A stretch of DNA of 64,000 bases from Spiroplasma endosymbiont of Atherix ibis (lineage in GTDB: Bacteria > Bacillota_I > Bacilli_A > Mycoplasmatales > Mycoplasmataceae), in NCBI RefSeq assembly GCF_964020005.1, contig NZ_OZ026474.1, forward strand, positions 620,001 through 684,000. The letters run 5' to 3'. A program made the position numbers and the translations under genes. Of this stretch, positions 33,571-43,724 are shown in pieces. How positions within the stretch are numbered: position 1 is the stretch's first letter; each line of letters begins with the position of its first letter. Below the pieces are notes generated by a model. It did not search any database, was not told where the DNA came from, and saw nothing but the letters and a program-made list of their open reading frames with translations.

Positions 33571-33608
33571 AAATAATTTTTATGAAATAAAATAATTTTT
33601 ATGAAATA
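33571..33608. repeat. 19-bp tandem repeat, two copies
   Basis: aaataatttttatgaaata is repeated head to tail at 33571-33589 and 33590-33608, in the gap between the cation ATPase and the ABC permease. Purpose unknown. Confidence 0.75.
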
Positions 33609-33627
33609 TACTTTTAAAAAAAGATAA

Positions 33628-33650
33628 TTTAAGTTTATTAATAACTTAAA
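33628..33650 (-). terminator. Terminator of the P-type ATPase
   Basis: TTTAAGTT / AACTTAAA stem followed by TTATCTTTTTTT on the minus strand. Confidence 0.6.
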
Positions 33651-33709
33651 TAGAAAAAATCAATTAACTAATACTAACCAATAAAATTAAGTTATAAATT
33701 TATAAAAAT

Positions 33710-36598
33710 TTAACTTATTTTTTTCTTATTTTTTCTTTTTTGCTTTGCTTTTTGCATGTCTAATTCAACTAATTCTTGAGCTAGAATTCTATTTCTTCTT
33801 CATGGATCTGGTTTATAATGATAAATTGTAAATACAACTCCATCTAAAATTAGCATACAAATTACTGGTAACAGTGAGATTGCCAATGAACCTGGAATTA
33901 AGTATCAATTTGTTGAATTATAACTGCTTAAACTATTTAAATTTAATATTTTTTCATTAAATAGAGGAAGACAAATTGAAATTAAATTTAAAACAACTGC
34001 TATCATACTTGCTATTCATAAAGGTTTATTTGTAACTATATTTATTTTTTTCTGTGCTTTTCAATTTGATAATTTTATAAAATTTGCATAGAAACATGGA
34101 GAACAAGTTATTACAATAAACATTGCAGTTCTACCATAATCTCCTATTTCAATTTTATCTGTTACTGAAACATTTTTACTTCTTAAAGCTTCATATCAGT
34201 TTGCATAATTATGATTTTCTCCTAGAATTTGTTGCAATTCATTTTGATTTACAAACATCATTCCAAAATAATAAGCTCCAATTGAAGTTAATGTTGTAAA
34301 TAAAATTATTTTAAATAAAGTATATCCTAAACCTTTAAAAAGTGAATTTTTACCTTTAACTGGTTTTATTTTCATTAAAGTATCATCGTTAGAACCCATT
34401 CCCATAGCAAGAGCAATTATTGATTCTACAATTAAGTTCATTCATAAAATATTTGTAGCTTCTAGTGGAGAAACTGAATTTATAGTTGACAAAATAAAAA
34501 TTGACAAGACGTTTGCTAAGTTTACACCAATAACAAAAGCAATAGCTCTTTTAATTTTTTGATAAACATTTCTTCCTTCGTTAACACCTTTTATAATTGT
34601 TTCAAAGTTATCATCAGTTAAAATAATATCACTAGCTTGTTTTGCAACATCAGTTCCTGTTATACCCATAGCAACACCAATATCTGCTTTACTTAAACTT
34701 GGAGCATCATTTACTCCATCACCAGTCATTGATGTAATATTTCCCTTTTGTTTTAAAGCATCAACAATTCGAACTTTATGTTCTGGATTTACTCTTGCAA
34801 ATACTTTGATTTGCTCAATAACTCTTAATAATTGTTTGTCATCTAAATTATTTAAAGTTTCACTGCTCATAACTTCATATTCTGAATGTGCTAAATCCAA
34901 ATCTTTTGCAATTGCAAGAGCAGTTACAGCATGATCTCCTGTAATCATAACAACTTCGATTCCAGCATCATGAGCTAATTGAACTGCATTGACTGCTGAT
35001 TGTCTAACTGGGTCAATCATTCCTAGTGCACCTAAAAATACTAAATCATGTTCTAAATCATCTTTATCTTTTAAACTATCATAATTTAAATGATATGCAA
35101 ATGCTAAAACTCTTAAAGCATCTTTTGAAAGTTTATTTGACATTTCCAACAATATTTTTTTATCTTCATTGGTAATTTCTCTTAAAAAATTATCAACCAT
35201 AATTTTTGTACATCTTTGAAGTAATTGATCTATTGCTCCTTTTGTAAAAATAGTATTAACTTTGTTAATTTCATTAACAGTTGTCATCATTTTTCTTTCA
35301 CTGTCAAAAGGCATTTCATCAATTCTTTTTCAAATATCTCTTGAATATTGCTCATCATAGCCAATTATTTCAGCATAATCAATAAGAGCTAATTCTGTAG
35401 GATCTCCAATTCTTTCAGTTCCTTCAGTAACTGAATCATTGCATAAAACTAATGCTTTTAAAAATAAATCCATATGATTATCATTTTTTTCTTGTGCATA
35501 TTCATTTGAAGAAATAATCTTATTGTCCATAATCATTTTTTTAACAGTCATCTTATTTTGAGTTAATGTTCCTGTTTTATCTGTACAAATGAAATTAACA
35601 TTTCCCAAAGTTTCAACTGCTTGAAGTTTCTTAATAATAACGTGCTGTTTAACCATTTTTTTAGTACTAATACTTAGTGTTATTGACACAACAGCTGCTA
35701 AACATTCTGGAATAACACCAATTGCTAAAGTAATTGCAACCATTAAGTAGTTTGCTCAAGCTTTTTGATCTCCACTAAAGAATAATGTTGTAAAGATTAA
35801 AACTGCTAAAATAAAGCTCAATCCACTTATTCAATAAGTAAATGAATTTAGTTTTTTCTCTAATGGAGTTGATTCTTTTTCATTCTCATTTATTGATTTA
35901 GCAATTTTTCCAATTTCAGTTTCTTGTCCTGTTTTAATTACAACTCCAATTGCTCTTCCTGAAGTAATAAAAGTAGACATAAATGCTATATTTTTCATTT
36001 CAGCCAATATTGTTGTTGCTTCTTTTAATGCTAAATGAGTTTTTTCAACAGGCAATGACTCTCCTGTTAAATTCGCCTCATCAATTACTAAGTCACTTGA
36101 TTCAATTATTCTTAAGTCTGCAGGAATATATTTTCCTGCTTCTAAAACAACAATATCTCCAGGAACTAAATCACTTGCATCTATTTCTTGTTGCATATCA
36201 TTTCTAATAACAATAGCTTTTGGTTTAGAAAGAGATTTTAAAGCATCCATAGATTTTCGTGCTTTAATAGTTTGTACAGTTTCTAAAATAGCATCTATTA
36301 AAACTATTGAAAGAATAACAGCAGCATCTATAAATTCAGAGGGTTTAATATGACCACCATTTGAAATAATTGGAGCAACAATTGATATAATTGCAGCTCC
36401 CATTAATACTAATAAAATTGGTTCAACTAAGGTTTTTAGAAATACTAAATATCAAGGAGTTACTTTTCCTTGAGGTAGTTCATTTAGTCCATATTTAGCT
36501 CTTTTTGATTCAACTTGATCATTTGTCAAACCTTCTTTGATATTTGTTTCTAATTTTTTTTCAAGTTCCGAGTCAGAACCTAAGAGATTTTCATCCAT
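33710..36598 (-). CDS. P2-type cation-transporting ATPase
   Basis: A 962-residue membrane pump, full length. Seen in order: the cation ATPase N-terminal region, actuator TGES (NLTGESLPVEK), membrane motif IPECLAAV, phosphorylation loop CTDKTGTLTQ, VVMITGDH, hinge MTGDGVNDAP, and C-terminal helices. It resembles Ca2+ pumps of the SERCA/PMCA type, with IPECLA in place of the common IPEGLP, so the ion is not certain. The ATG is at 36598; TATAAT with an upstream TG lies at 36630-36635. Monocistronic, with its own terminator. Confidence 0.92.
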
Positions 36599-36857
36599 AT
36601 ATTATTCCATTTCTTTTAATTATATTAAAATTATAACAAATTTTATAAATTTATTAAAAGTCTTTAAAAAAGGGTTAATTATATAAAATATCAATAAGTT
36701 AAAGAAAAATTTTTTTCAAGTAGATTAATTGGATGTAAAAATAAACTATAATATAGTTCATTGCTATTTTTCTATATATAACATAATATTTTTTTATTTT
36801 CCTTCTTTTTTAAAACCTTTAAAAAAACAAATAAACAATTTTAATTGATATGTATAA
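36599..36857. other. Upstream region and lipoprotein leader relic
   Basis: Contains the ATPase promoter (minus strand TGTTATAAT, -10 at 36630-36635). At about 36790-36857 is a degraded copy of the L-family leader (compare ctttttaaaacc... caaataa...aattgatat with 61500-61550). The lipoprotein gene itself is absent. Confidence 0.55.
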
Positions 36858-36883
36858 AACGTTTGCTCTATAGAGCAAACGTT
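36858..36883. repeat. 26-bp perfect palindrome
   Basis: aacgtttgctcta followed by its exact complement. The core CTCTATAGAG is that of the IS-A right-end hairpin. It joins the lipoprotein leader relic directly through a short A run, like an IS-A deletion scar. Confidence 0.75.
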
Positions 36884-36893
36884 AAAATATAAT

Positions 36894-37129
36894 GCTACTA
36901 GAACTTTTTATTCCTTGCATTTCTTGAAATTCAAAATTCATAAAGCATCATAAGCCACTTATAAAGCGGTAATTTTGAATTTGAAATAAAATTACATTTC
37001 CTAAATGAAATAGCAGATTTACACAACAAACAACAAAATGAGTTGTTTGAACATATGTAAATTTTAGAATTTAAATCATTTGGACATAAGATATTAAAGT
37101 GTTTTTTAATTCAAACTAAACACTTTTTT
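36894..37129 (+). ncRNA. Candidate structured small RNA
   Basis: TATAAT at 36888-36893 (with a poor -35, TTGCTC, 19 bp upstream) precedes ~235 nt without an open frame. The stretch has an 11-bp stem AATTCAAAATT / AATTTTGAATT, an 8-bp stem CAAACAAC / GTTGTTTG, and a plus-strand terminator (AAAGTGTTT / AAACACTTT plus T7, 37096-37129). I do not recognise it as any known RNA. It is inferred from promoter, stems and terminator only. Confidence 0.35.
37096..37129 (+). terminator. Plus-strand terminator
   Basis: 9-bp stem AAAGTGTTT / AAACACTTT followed by T7. No annotated gene on this strand ends here; it may end the candidate small RNA. Confidence 0.7.
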
Positions 37130-37262
37130 CTGTGTCAAATAATTCTATAAAATCAAAATTTTTCATATAAAAACGCTCTAAATATGAATAAGGGAAAATT
37201 TTCTAATAAATAAAAATATAAGTTATATAACTTATATTTTTAAATACTTATAAATAATTCTT

Positions 37263-37748
37263 CTAAAATAGATAGATGTATTCTTTCATATCAAATCATC
37301 CTTCTAAGGAAATATTCATTTTTACTATCCCAAACAAATCAAATCTTCAATAATTTAATCGTTTAATTATATTATTTTCACTGTTCTTTTCATTTGCAAA
37401 TTTAATCCTAAAGAATGTAATATTATTTTTATTATAAAATCACATTTGATCGTTGAATCTTAAATCAGATTTTTTTACATCCAATGAATATACAATATTT
37501 GAACTTTTAAAAATATTTCTTGTCATATCCAATAAACTCAAACTTCTCTCAAATTCTTTAAAATAATATGAACTATATTGATTTAAATAATTATTAATAT
37601 CTTTTACATATCAATCATTCGTATCAAAATTAAATAATTTTCAAATTTTTTTACTAGAAATAGCACTCGAATAATTAAGTGCCATTAAATTATTGCTTTC
37701 TAGTTTTACAGGTGTATGAGCTCAAACTTCTTTATAAACACCAAATAT
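37263..37748 (-). pseudogene. L-family lipoprotein C-terminal fragment (L6)
   Basis: Only the last ~160 codons remain. WAHTPVKLESNN, YYFKEFERSLSLLDMTRNIF and FDLFGIVKMNI match the C-terminal landmarks of L2-L5. The 5' part is cut at about 37748, where an IS-A right-end relic begins. A hairpin matching the L4 terminator (AAAATATAAGTT type) lies downstream at about 37208-37245. Confidence 0.72.
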
Positions 37749-37972
37749 ATTTTACAAATTATTAGAAGCTATTAAAAATCTGAAACACCTTATCATAATA
37801 GCAAATATTGAAGTTTTCATAGTTACTTAAAAGATGAAACTATAAGAACATGTCATATTGAAAACATCAATCAATGTATAGAAATAACATGAGCATAATC
37901 AGACTTTTATAATAATAGAATTAGAATAAATAAAAAATGATAAAAAAAATTCCCCTATAGAGGGGAATATAA
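37749..37972 (+). mobile_element. IS-A right-end relic
   Basis: Starts within the region that encodes IIRSYSKPG in IS-A OrfB and runs through HESFHSRLKDE equivalents to a degraded hairpin end (attcccctatagaggggaat). Several stops and substitutions show that it is older than copies 1-4. It lies between L6 and L5. Confidence 0.75.
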
Positions 37973-37979
37973 TATTACT

Positions 37980-39770
37980 TTAAACAATCATAACTGAATC
38001 AGACCTATTATCTTTACTAAAATAAATATTCATTTATACTATCCCAAATAAACTAAATGTCAAATAATTAATATTTTTGAAAAAATAATTACTTTCACTA
38101 GATTGATATATATAAAAATATCCATTATTTCACCAATTTGTGTAAAGCTCAACTTTACTAAATAAAAAATTATTATCTTTACTCGTATTTACTAAATTTG
38201 AAATATTAGAACTTGTAAAGATATTTCGTGTAATATTTAATAAATTCAAAGCTTTCTCCAACTCTATAAAATAAGATTATTTATAATTATTGAAATAATA
38301 ATTTATTTCTTTAATGTTCATGCTTTTAGAGATTTTATCTCCTTTTCAAATATTTTTATTTTGTTTATAGCTCCTTCTTAATATAAATCTTTTATCTTCT
38401 ATAGTTTGAGTTTCTCAAACTTTTTTATAAACACCAAACAATTCCAATGTTAAACCTATAAGAGCTTTATTAATAACAATTTTATCTTCTCCATTCATTG
38501 AATAAGAAATAGCCAACTTAAAATCAGGCAACTCATGATCATATGAAAAATCATTATTCCCTATCTTAATAACAGGACCAGCAACAACAGCATAACCCAT
38601 AGCCACTGCATACTTATAATATTCTGTTCGTTTATACTCAGCTAATTCAGTTTTACTCAAAAAAGTATCTAAAAAAGCATCATGAGCAACTCCATATTTT
38701 TTCTTATTTTTTTCTAAAGTCAATAAATTAAATACATCATTTTTTAAGACTCTTGTTATTACTTTTTCATCTGCTAAAAGAATTTTTGATATAGTTTCTG
38801 TATCTTGACCTTCTTTCAATTTTATAGCATTTTGATCATCCAAATTATTTATAAATAAATAATCCTTATTTTTTTCTAAAAAATTATCTGTCTTATAAAT
38901 ACTTGTCTTAGCATAAGCAATCTCCAAATCAGGAAAATATTTACTAAAATATTTATCCTTAATAGTTTTTAGCAATCCTTTTTGAAAACCTGCATTTTCA
39001 TTATAATATTTTTTCAACTCATAATTTGAATTTACATAAGCTTCATAATCTTGTTTTTCTCCTTTAATATCACTTCACTTCAAATTCACATACTCTTTTG
39101 CTTGTGAATAAGTAAACATATCCTTTGCAATATTTATATACATTGCATCTCCTACTGTTTTAAAAGATTTACTCTCAGTTGAAGTATACTTCAAAGTTCC
39201 TGATTGACTAAATTTTTCTACATCAACAGGCCCTTTATATTGAATTACAACTTTATAATCCACTATCACATTTCCTATATAAACTCCTTGAGACAACTAC
39301 CCAGATTTTATTTTAAAATTATCATTAAAAAGTAACTCAAAATGTTCAAAAACCGAATCCACTTCATCTAAAATAATTTTATATTCATTAATCTTTTTTA
39401 ACTCATTTAATTTCTGTTTTAATAAATCAACTTTAAACATTTTTTCAACATCAGCTGTCAATTGTTTTTTCTCTTCTACTGTCAACTTATCTCTATTAAC
39501 TGGATTTGAATAATATTGAATATTTGATTTAACTAAAAATTCATAATCATTATTTACATCTTCTAAAGTAATTAGATTAGTTGCTACCTTTTTTTCATAA
39601 TGTTCCGATCATATTTTTATTACATCCTGTTAAAAATCTCGAACAACCTGAATTAATTCATCTTTTGGTTTAGAAACTTCCTTATCCTCTTTTTTACCAC
39701 ATGCAACCACACTAACAGTAGATGAAGCAACAACCACCACTGTTGCAAATACATTTAACAATTTTTTCAT
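37980..39770 (-). pseudogene. L-family lipoprotein L5, four nonsense codons
   Basis: The same 597-codon length as L2 and L4, with signal peptide MKKLLNVFATVVVVASST and lipobox SVVACG. The most diverged of the long copies (for example YAVAMGYAVVAGPVIKIG). In-frame stops are at 39630-39632, 39297-39299, 38277-38279 and 38034-38036, each a single substitution relative to paralogues. No IS-A sits behind its promoter, so the locus shows the uninterrupted upstream sequence. That sequence is a hairpin following the PTS gene. Confidence 0.8.
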
Positions 39771-39833
39771 ATTTTTTCCTCCTTTTTAAAGTACCTTTAT
39801 AAAACAAATAAATAATTCAAATTGATATCAATA

Positions 39834-39860
39834 ATTATATAAAAAAAAAAAAAAAAGCAA
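39834..39860 (-). promoter_or_regulatory. A16-spacer promoter of L5
   Basis: Minus strand TTGCTT (39855-39860), a 15-bp spacer of T, then TATAAT (39834-39839). The homopolymer is 16 nt (39841-39856). Confidence 0.7.
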
Positions 39861-39862
39861 TT

Positions 39863-39924
39863 AAACCCGGAAAAATAAATTCTAAACTCTTAAAAAGAAA
39901 GTGTAGGATTTATTTTTCCGTGTT
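39863..39924 (-). terminator. Hairpin between the PTS gene and the L5 promoter
   Basis: Arms aacccggaaaaataaat and atttatttttccgtgtt enclose a ~28-nt loop. On the minus strand it is followed shortly by the T16 tract of the L5 promoter, which could serve as its U-run. IS-A copies 3 and 4 sit inside copies of this same arm. Confidence 0.55.
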
Positions 39925-39981
39925 TATTTTTTTGACTTTTATTTTTATTTAATTATTAAGCTTAAATAAAAAGTATTCTTA

Positions 39982-42462
39982 TTATTTTGCTTTTTTACTA
40001 TATTCACTTGTAAATTTTTCTCTTAACTTAATTTGATAATTTAAAATTGATTGTTCATAATCTTGTTTAATTTGATCAACTGTTTTTGAATAATTTTGCA
40101 AATAATTTTTTTTATCATATTTATCAAGATTTTCTAATTCTTTTGTTTTTAAAAGTGAATTATTTTTTAAAGTATTAGCTTTTAACTCTTTTTCAGTTTT
40201 AATAAAATTTCTAGTTTGTTCTTTATTTTGACTAACATATAATTTTTCTGATTCTCTTATTTGACTAAATACTTCTTTAGCTTTAATAATTTTATCTTTA
40301 GCTTCTTTTGATATTTCTGCTTTTTGATTTTTTAAGTTATCAATTTTAGCTAAAATATTGTTTTTTTCTTCTTCACTTTTTGCTAATTTAATTGAACCTT
40401 TTAAAGTTCTAATTTGATCATTTATCTCTGCTTTTAAAGAATTTTTATCATTAATAATTTTTTCAATATTATTAGCATGAGTTTCTTTTAATGAACCTAT
40501 TGTACCTTTACTTGAAATTAACATTAATCCATAAAGTGAAGTTGTGGTAACAACTCCTGCTGCTACTGCTAAAAAGAATACAGCTGTTTGTCATCCATAA
40601 GGAACTGCTCCTAATATAGCAACAATTGGTCCACCATGTCCTGCTAAATCTTGAATTTTAAATGCTCCTGCAATGGCACCAGCTACAACTCCCCCAACTA
40701 TATTTGCTATTATAGCTCTTTTTGGATCACGAATTGCAAATGGAATAGCTCCCTCTGATATACCAATAGTTCCCATAATCATTGCAGCAAATCCTAAACC
40801 TCTCTCTTCTTTACTAAAAAAGCGTTTAAACAGAATTGTACTTAATCCCATACCTAATGGTGCAACAGGAATAGCTGCTGCCATTGTTCCCATAGGATAA
40901 TAAATGCCTGAATCAATTAACATTGTACAAGTTACAAAAGCAATTTTATTAATTGGTCCACCCATATCAAATGATGCCATTGCTCCAATTAAGATTCCTA
41001 AAGCAATACCTAATCCAATACCAAAGTTAGGATTTTCATATCCACCTTTAATAACATTACTTAATTTTTGCATTACATATCCAATTGGTCCTCCAATTAC
41101 ATATATAAATAATACAGAAATTCCTATTCCTGCTGTTAAAGGAATAAAGAAAATTGGCATTGCTGCTTTTAATGATTTATGTACTTTTCAAGTATTTACT
41201 CATTTAACATAATAGCCAACTAATAAACCTGCTAAAATAGCTCCTACAAACCCTGTTGGAGTTTGAATTTCTGGCATTCCAGGTAATGGCATAAAGTAAC
41301 TTGTATTATTTCCAATAAAAGCTCCTAACATAGCTGGTGCTATTGCAGCTCGCCCTGCAATAGAGTTAGCAATAAATCCAGCTAAGATAGGAATCATTAA
41401 AGTAAATGCAGCTCCACCAATTTTGTCCATTACTGCTAATGGATTTCAAGGATATTGAGGTTTTCCAGTTGGATCTAATGGTCCTGCTGTTCCTGCTTCT
41501 GGACCTCAAATTGCTTTTGCAAGTCCAATTGAAAATGCAAGACAAATCCCTCCCATAATAATTACAGGAATCATATAAGAAATACCTGCAAGTATATGTT
41601 GTAAAACACCTTGTTTAGTTTTATTGATTCCTCCATCATTTTTAAATTCTACTCCAGATTGAACTGTACCTTTTGTAAGAGCATCTTCTAAAACCTTTAA
41701 AGGTTCTTTAATAGCTCTTGCAACATGAGTAGAATAAACTAATTTTCCATTAAATCTATCTAAATTTACTTTTGTATCTGCTGCAATAATTACAACATCT
41801 GCATTTTCAATTTCTTTGCTTGTTAATGGTGTACCTATTCCTTTACTTCCTTGAGTTTCAACTCTAATGTTAACTCCAACTTTTGTTAACTCATCAAGAA
41901 GCTTGTCTTCTGCCATATAGGTATGAGCAACTCCAACTACACAAGCTGTAATTGCAACAACATTTTTACCTTTATATTTATTAGATAAGGAATTATCATT
42001 TGAATATATATTTTTTTTAACTTCAACTTTTAAAGCTTTTGCAAAATCTTTTGAAGTCTCAACAGTTTTTAATTTATTTCTTAACTGTTCACTCATTAGT
42101 TTTTTTGCTGTAGCACTTAGAATTTCTAAATGCTCAACTGAAGCATTTTCTGGAATAATTAAAGCAATCATCACTTGTGTTGGTTTGCCATCAAGTGAAT
42201 CTCATTCAATTCCATTAATAGTTCTAACACAAATTATAAAAGCTTTATCAATACCTTTTACTTTTGCATGAGGTATTGCAAAACCATCTTCAAATCCTGT
42301 CGTTCCTTCTTCTTCTCTTTTATAGAAAGATTTTAATAAGGATTGTGAATCTGATACATATTCAAATTCTTTAGCCTTATTACAAATATATTTTAGAACT
42401 TCATCTTTTGAATTTAAATCTATATTTAAAAAAATCAGCTCTTCTTTGTAAATATTTTCCAT
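39982..42462 (-). CDS. fruA: PTS fructose permease IIABC with coiled-coil tail
   Basis: Imports fructose with phosphorylation. 826 residues: EIIA (about 1-145, active His in FAIPHAKV), EIIB (about 165-265, CVVGVAHTYMAED with the phospho-Cys) and EIIC (about 290-640, with GPINKIAF and GTIGISEGAIPFA). Then comes an unusual ~180-residue highly charged coiled coil (KETHANNIEKIINDKNSLKA... to the C-terminus). The start ATG at 42462 has GGGAG upstream. manA upstream on the same strand fits sugar entry, but a terminator lies between them. The tail is not a standard domain of this family. Confidence 0.9.
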
Positions 42463-42479
42463 TTTTTTTCTCCCACATA

Positions 42480-42511
42480 AAATATTTTCTACTAAAAAAT
42501 AGAAAATATTT
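42480..42511. promoter_or_regulatory. Inverted repeat in the fruA leader
   Basis: AAATATTTTCTA and TAGAAAATATTT, 12-bp perfect arms with an 8-nt centre, end 18 nt before the fruA start codon. It could be an operator or an mRNA hairpin controlling translation. Confidence 0.5.
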
Positions 42512-42530
42512 ATATATAAAAAAATAAAAA

Positions 42531-42556
42531 AAACATTTTATAAAATAAAAATGTTT
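42531..42556 (-). terminator. manA terminator
   Basis: AAACATTTT / AAAATGTTT stem directly after the manA stop, followed by a T-rich run on the minus strand. Confidence 0.7.
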
Positions 42557-43468
42557 TTATAATCAAGCAATTAAAATTTCAGCATCTCCCAATATTTCTA
42601 ATTGATCTAAGTTATCTATACAAACTGCTGATTCTCCTATTTTGAAATCAATATTATTAATAATACAATTTCCTTCTATTATTGTTATTTGAAATCACTT
42701 AATGTTTTTTGAATTAGTTCAAATAGTTTTTTGATTACTATTAGATTTTATTTTTTCAATTGAAAAAAATTCACAATTAAATTTTAAATTATTAGAAATT
42801 CTAATAATAATATCTTGTGTGTCTGGAATTGAAACATTAGCAAGGCTTTCTTTTATATGTAATTCTCTTGGATTTCCTTTATCATCTACTCTATCATAAT
42901 CATAAAGTCTGTAAGTAATGTCACTTGATTTTTGCAATTCATAAACTATTACTCCTGGAGTAATAGCATGAATTTTTCCAGGTTCAACATAAAGAAAGTC
43001 TCCTTTTTTAATTTCAACTTCTTTAAGAAGCTTTTTTCAACTTCCTTTTGAAACACACTCTTCAAATTCTTCTACAGTTTTTGCATTATGTCCATAAATT
43101 AACTTAGCATTTTCAGGACAATCTAAAATATATCAACTTTCAGGTTTTCCAAGTGAATTATGATGGACTTTTGCATATTCATCATTTGGATGAACTTGAA
43201 CTGAAAGATAATCATTGGCAGTAATTATTTTTGTCAATAATGGAAACTCTTCATTATTAGTAAGTCCAAATTTTTCTCTATTAGCTTCAAAAAAATCTTT
43301 AAAAGATATATTTTGTTTTTTTAAGTATGACATTCCATTTTCAAGTGTAGAAATAAGTCATGCTTCACCTATTTTATTATTTGAAATATCAAATCCAAAT
43401 TCTTTTAGTCTTTCTCCTCCTCAAATTCTTTCTGAGAAAAATGGAGATAATTTAATTATTTTATTCAT
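42557..43468 (-). CDS. manA: Mannose-6-phosphate isomerase
   Basis: A class I phosphomannose isomerase of 303 residues, interconverting mannose-6-P and fructose-6-P. Metal-site motifs: IWGGERL near the N-terminus, LSVQVHPNDEYAK (the Q.H.), PES then W, and VEPGKIHAITPGVIVYELQ with the H. Open under code 4. The ATG at 43468 has AAAGGAT about 10 nt upstream. It lies directly before the fructose PTS gene on the same strand and feeds glycolysis. Confidence 0.92.
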
Positions 43469-43724
43469 TATTTTATTATCCTTTTCATTAGTCATTATAA
43501 CTTTAATTTTTAAAAATTAAATGAAAATAGTAAAAAATTAAATTATTTATAGTAAATTTGATAAACATTTAAATTGATAATTATTAAATTAAAAAAACTT
43601 CCCTCTATAAGGAAAAGTTTATATTACTTTTAAAATTTATTAATTTATATTAAAAAATAACATATTTCTAATTAAACTCCTAACTTTTATATAAAACTAA
43701 TTTAACGTTAACTTAATAACTCTT
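43469..43724. other. Intergenic region with lipoprotein leader / IS-A end scar
   Basis: 43561-43619 reads as the L-family leader (aaattgataattatt), then A7, then a degraded IS-A right-end hairpin (cttccctctataagg). The whole IS-A body and the lipoprotein gene are missing. The rest holds no gene. Confidence 0.6.

Noticed and set aside
36858-37129. CRISPR or tracrRNA
   Set aside because: Stems and a terminator are present, but there is no repeat array, no anti-repeat partner and no cas gene in the window.
40673-41212. Plus-strand frames of 75-102 codons inside the PTS gene
   Set aside because: They are antisense shadows of the EIIC domain; the minus strand encodes a clear PTS permease.
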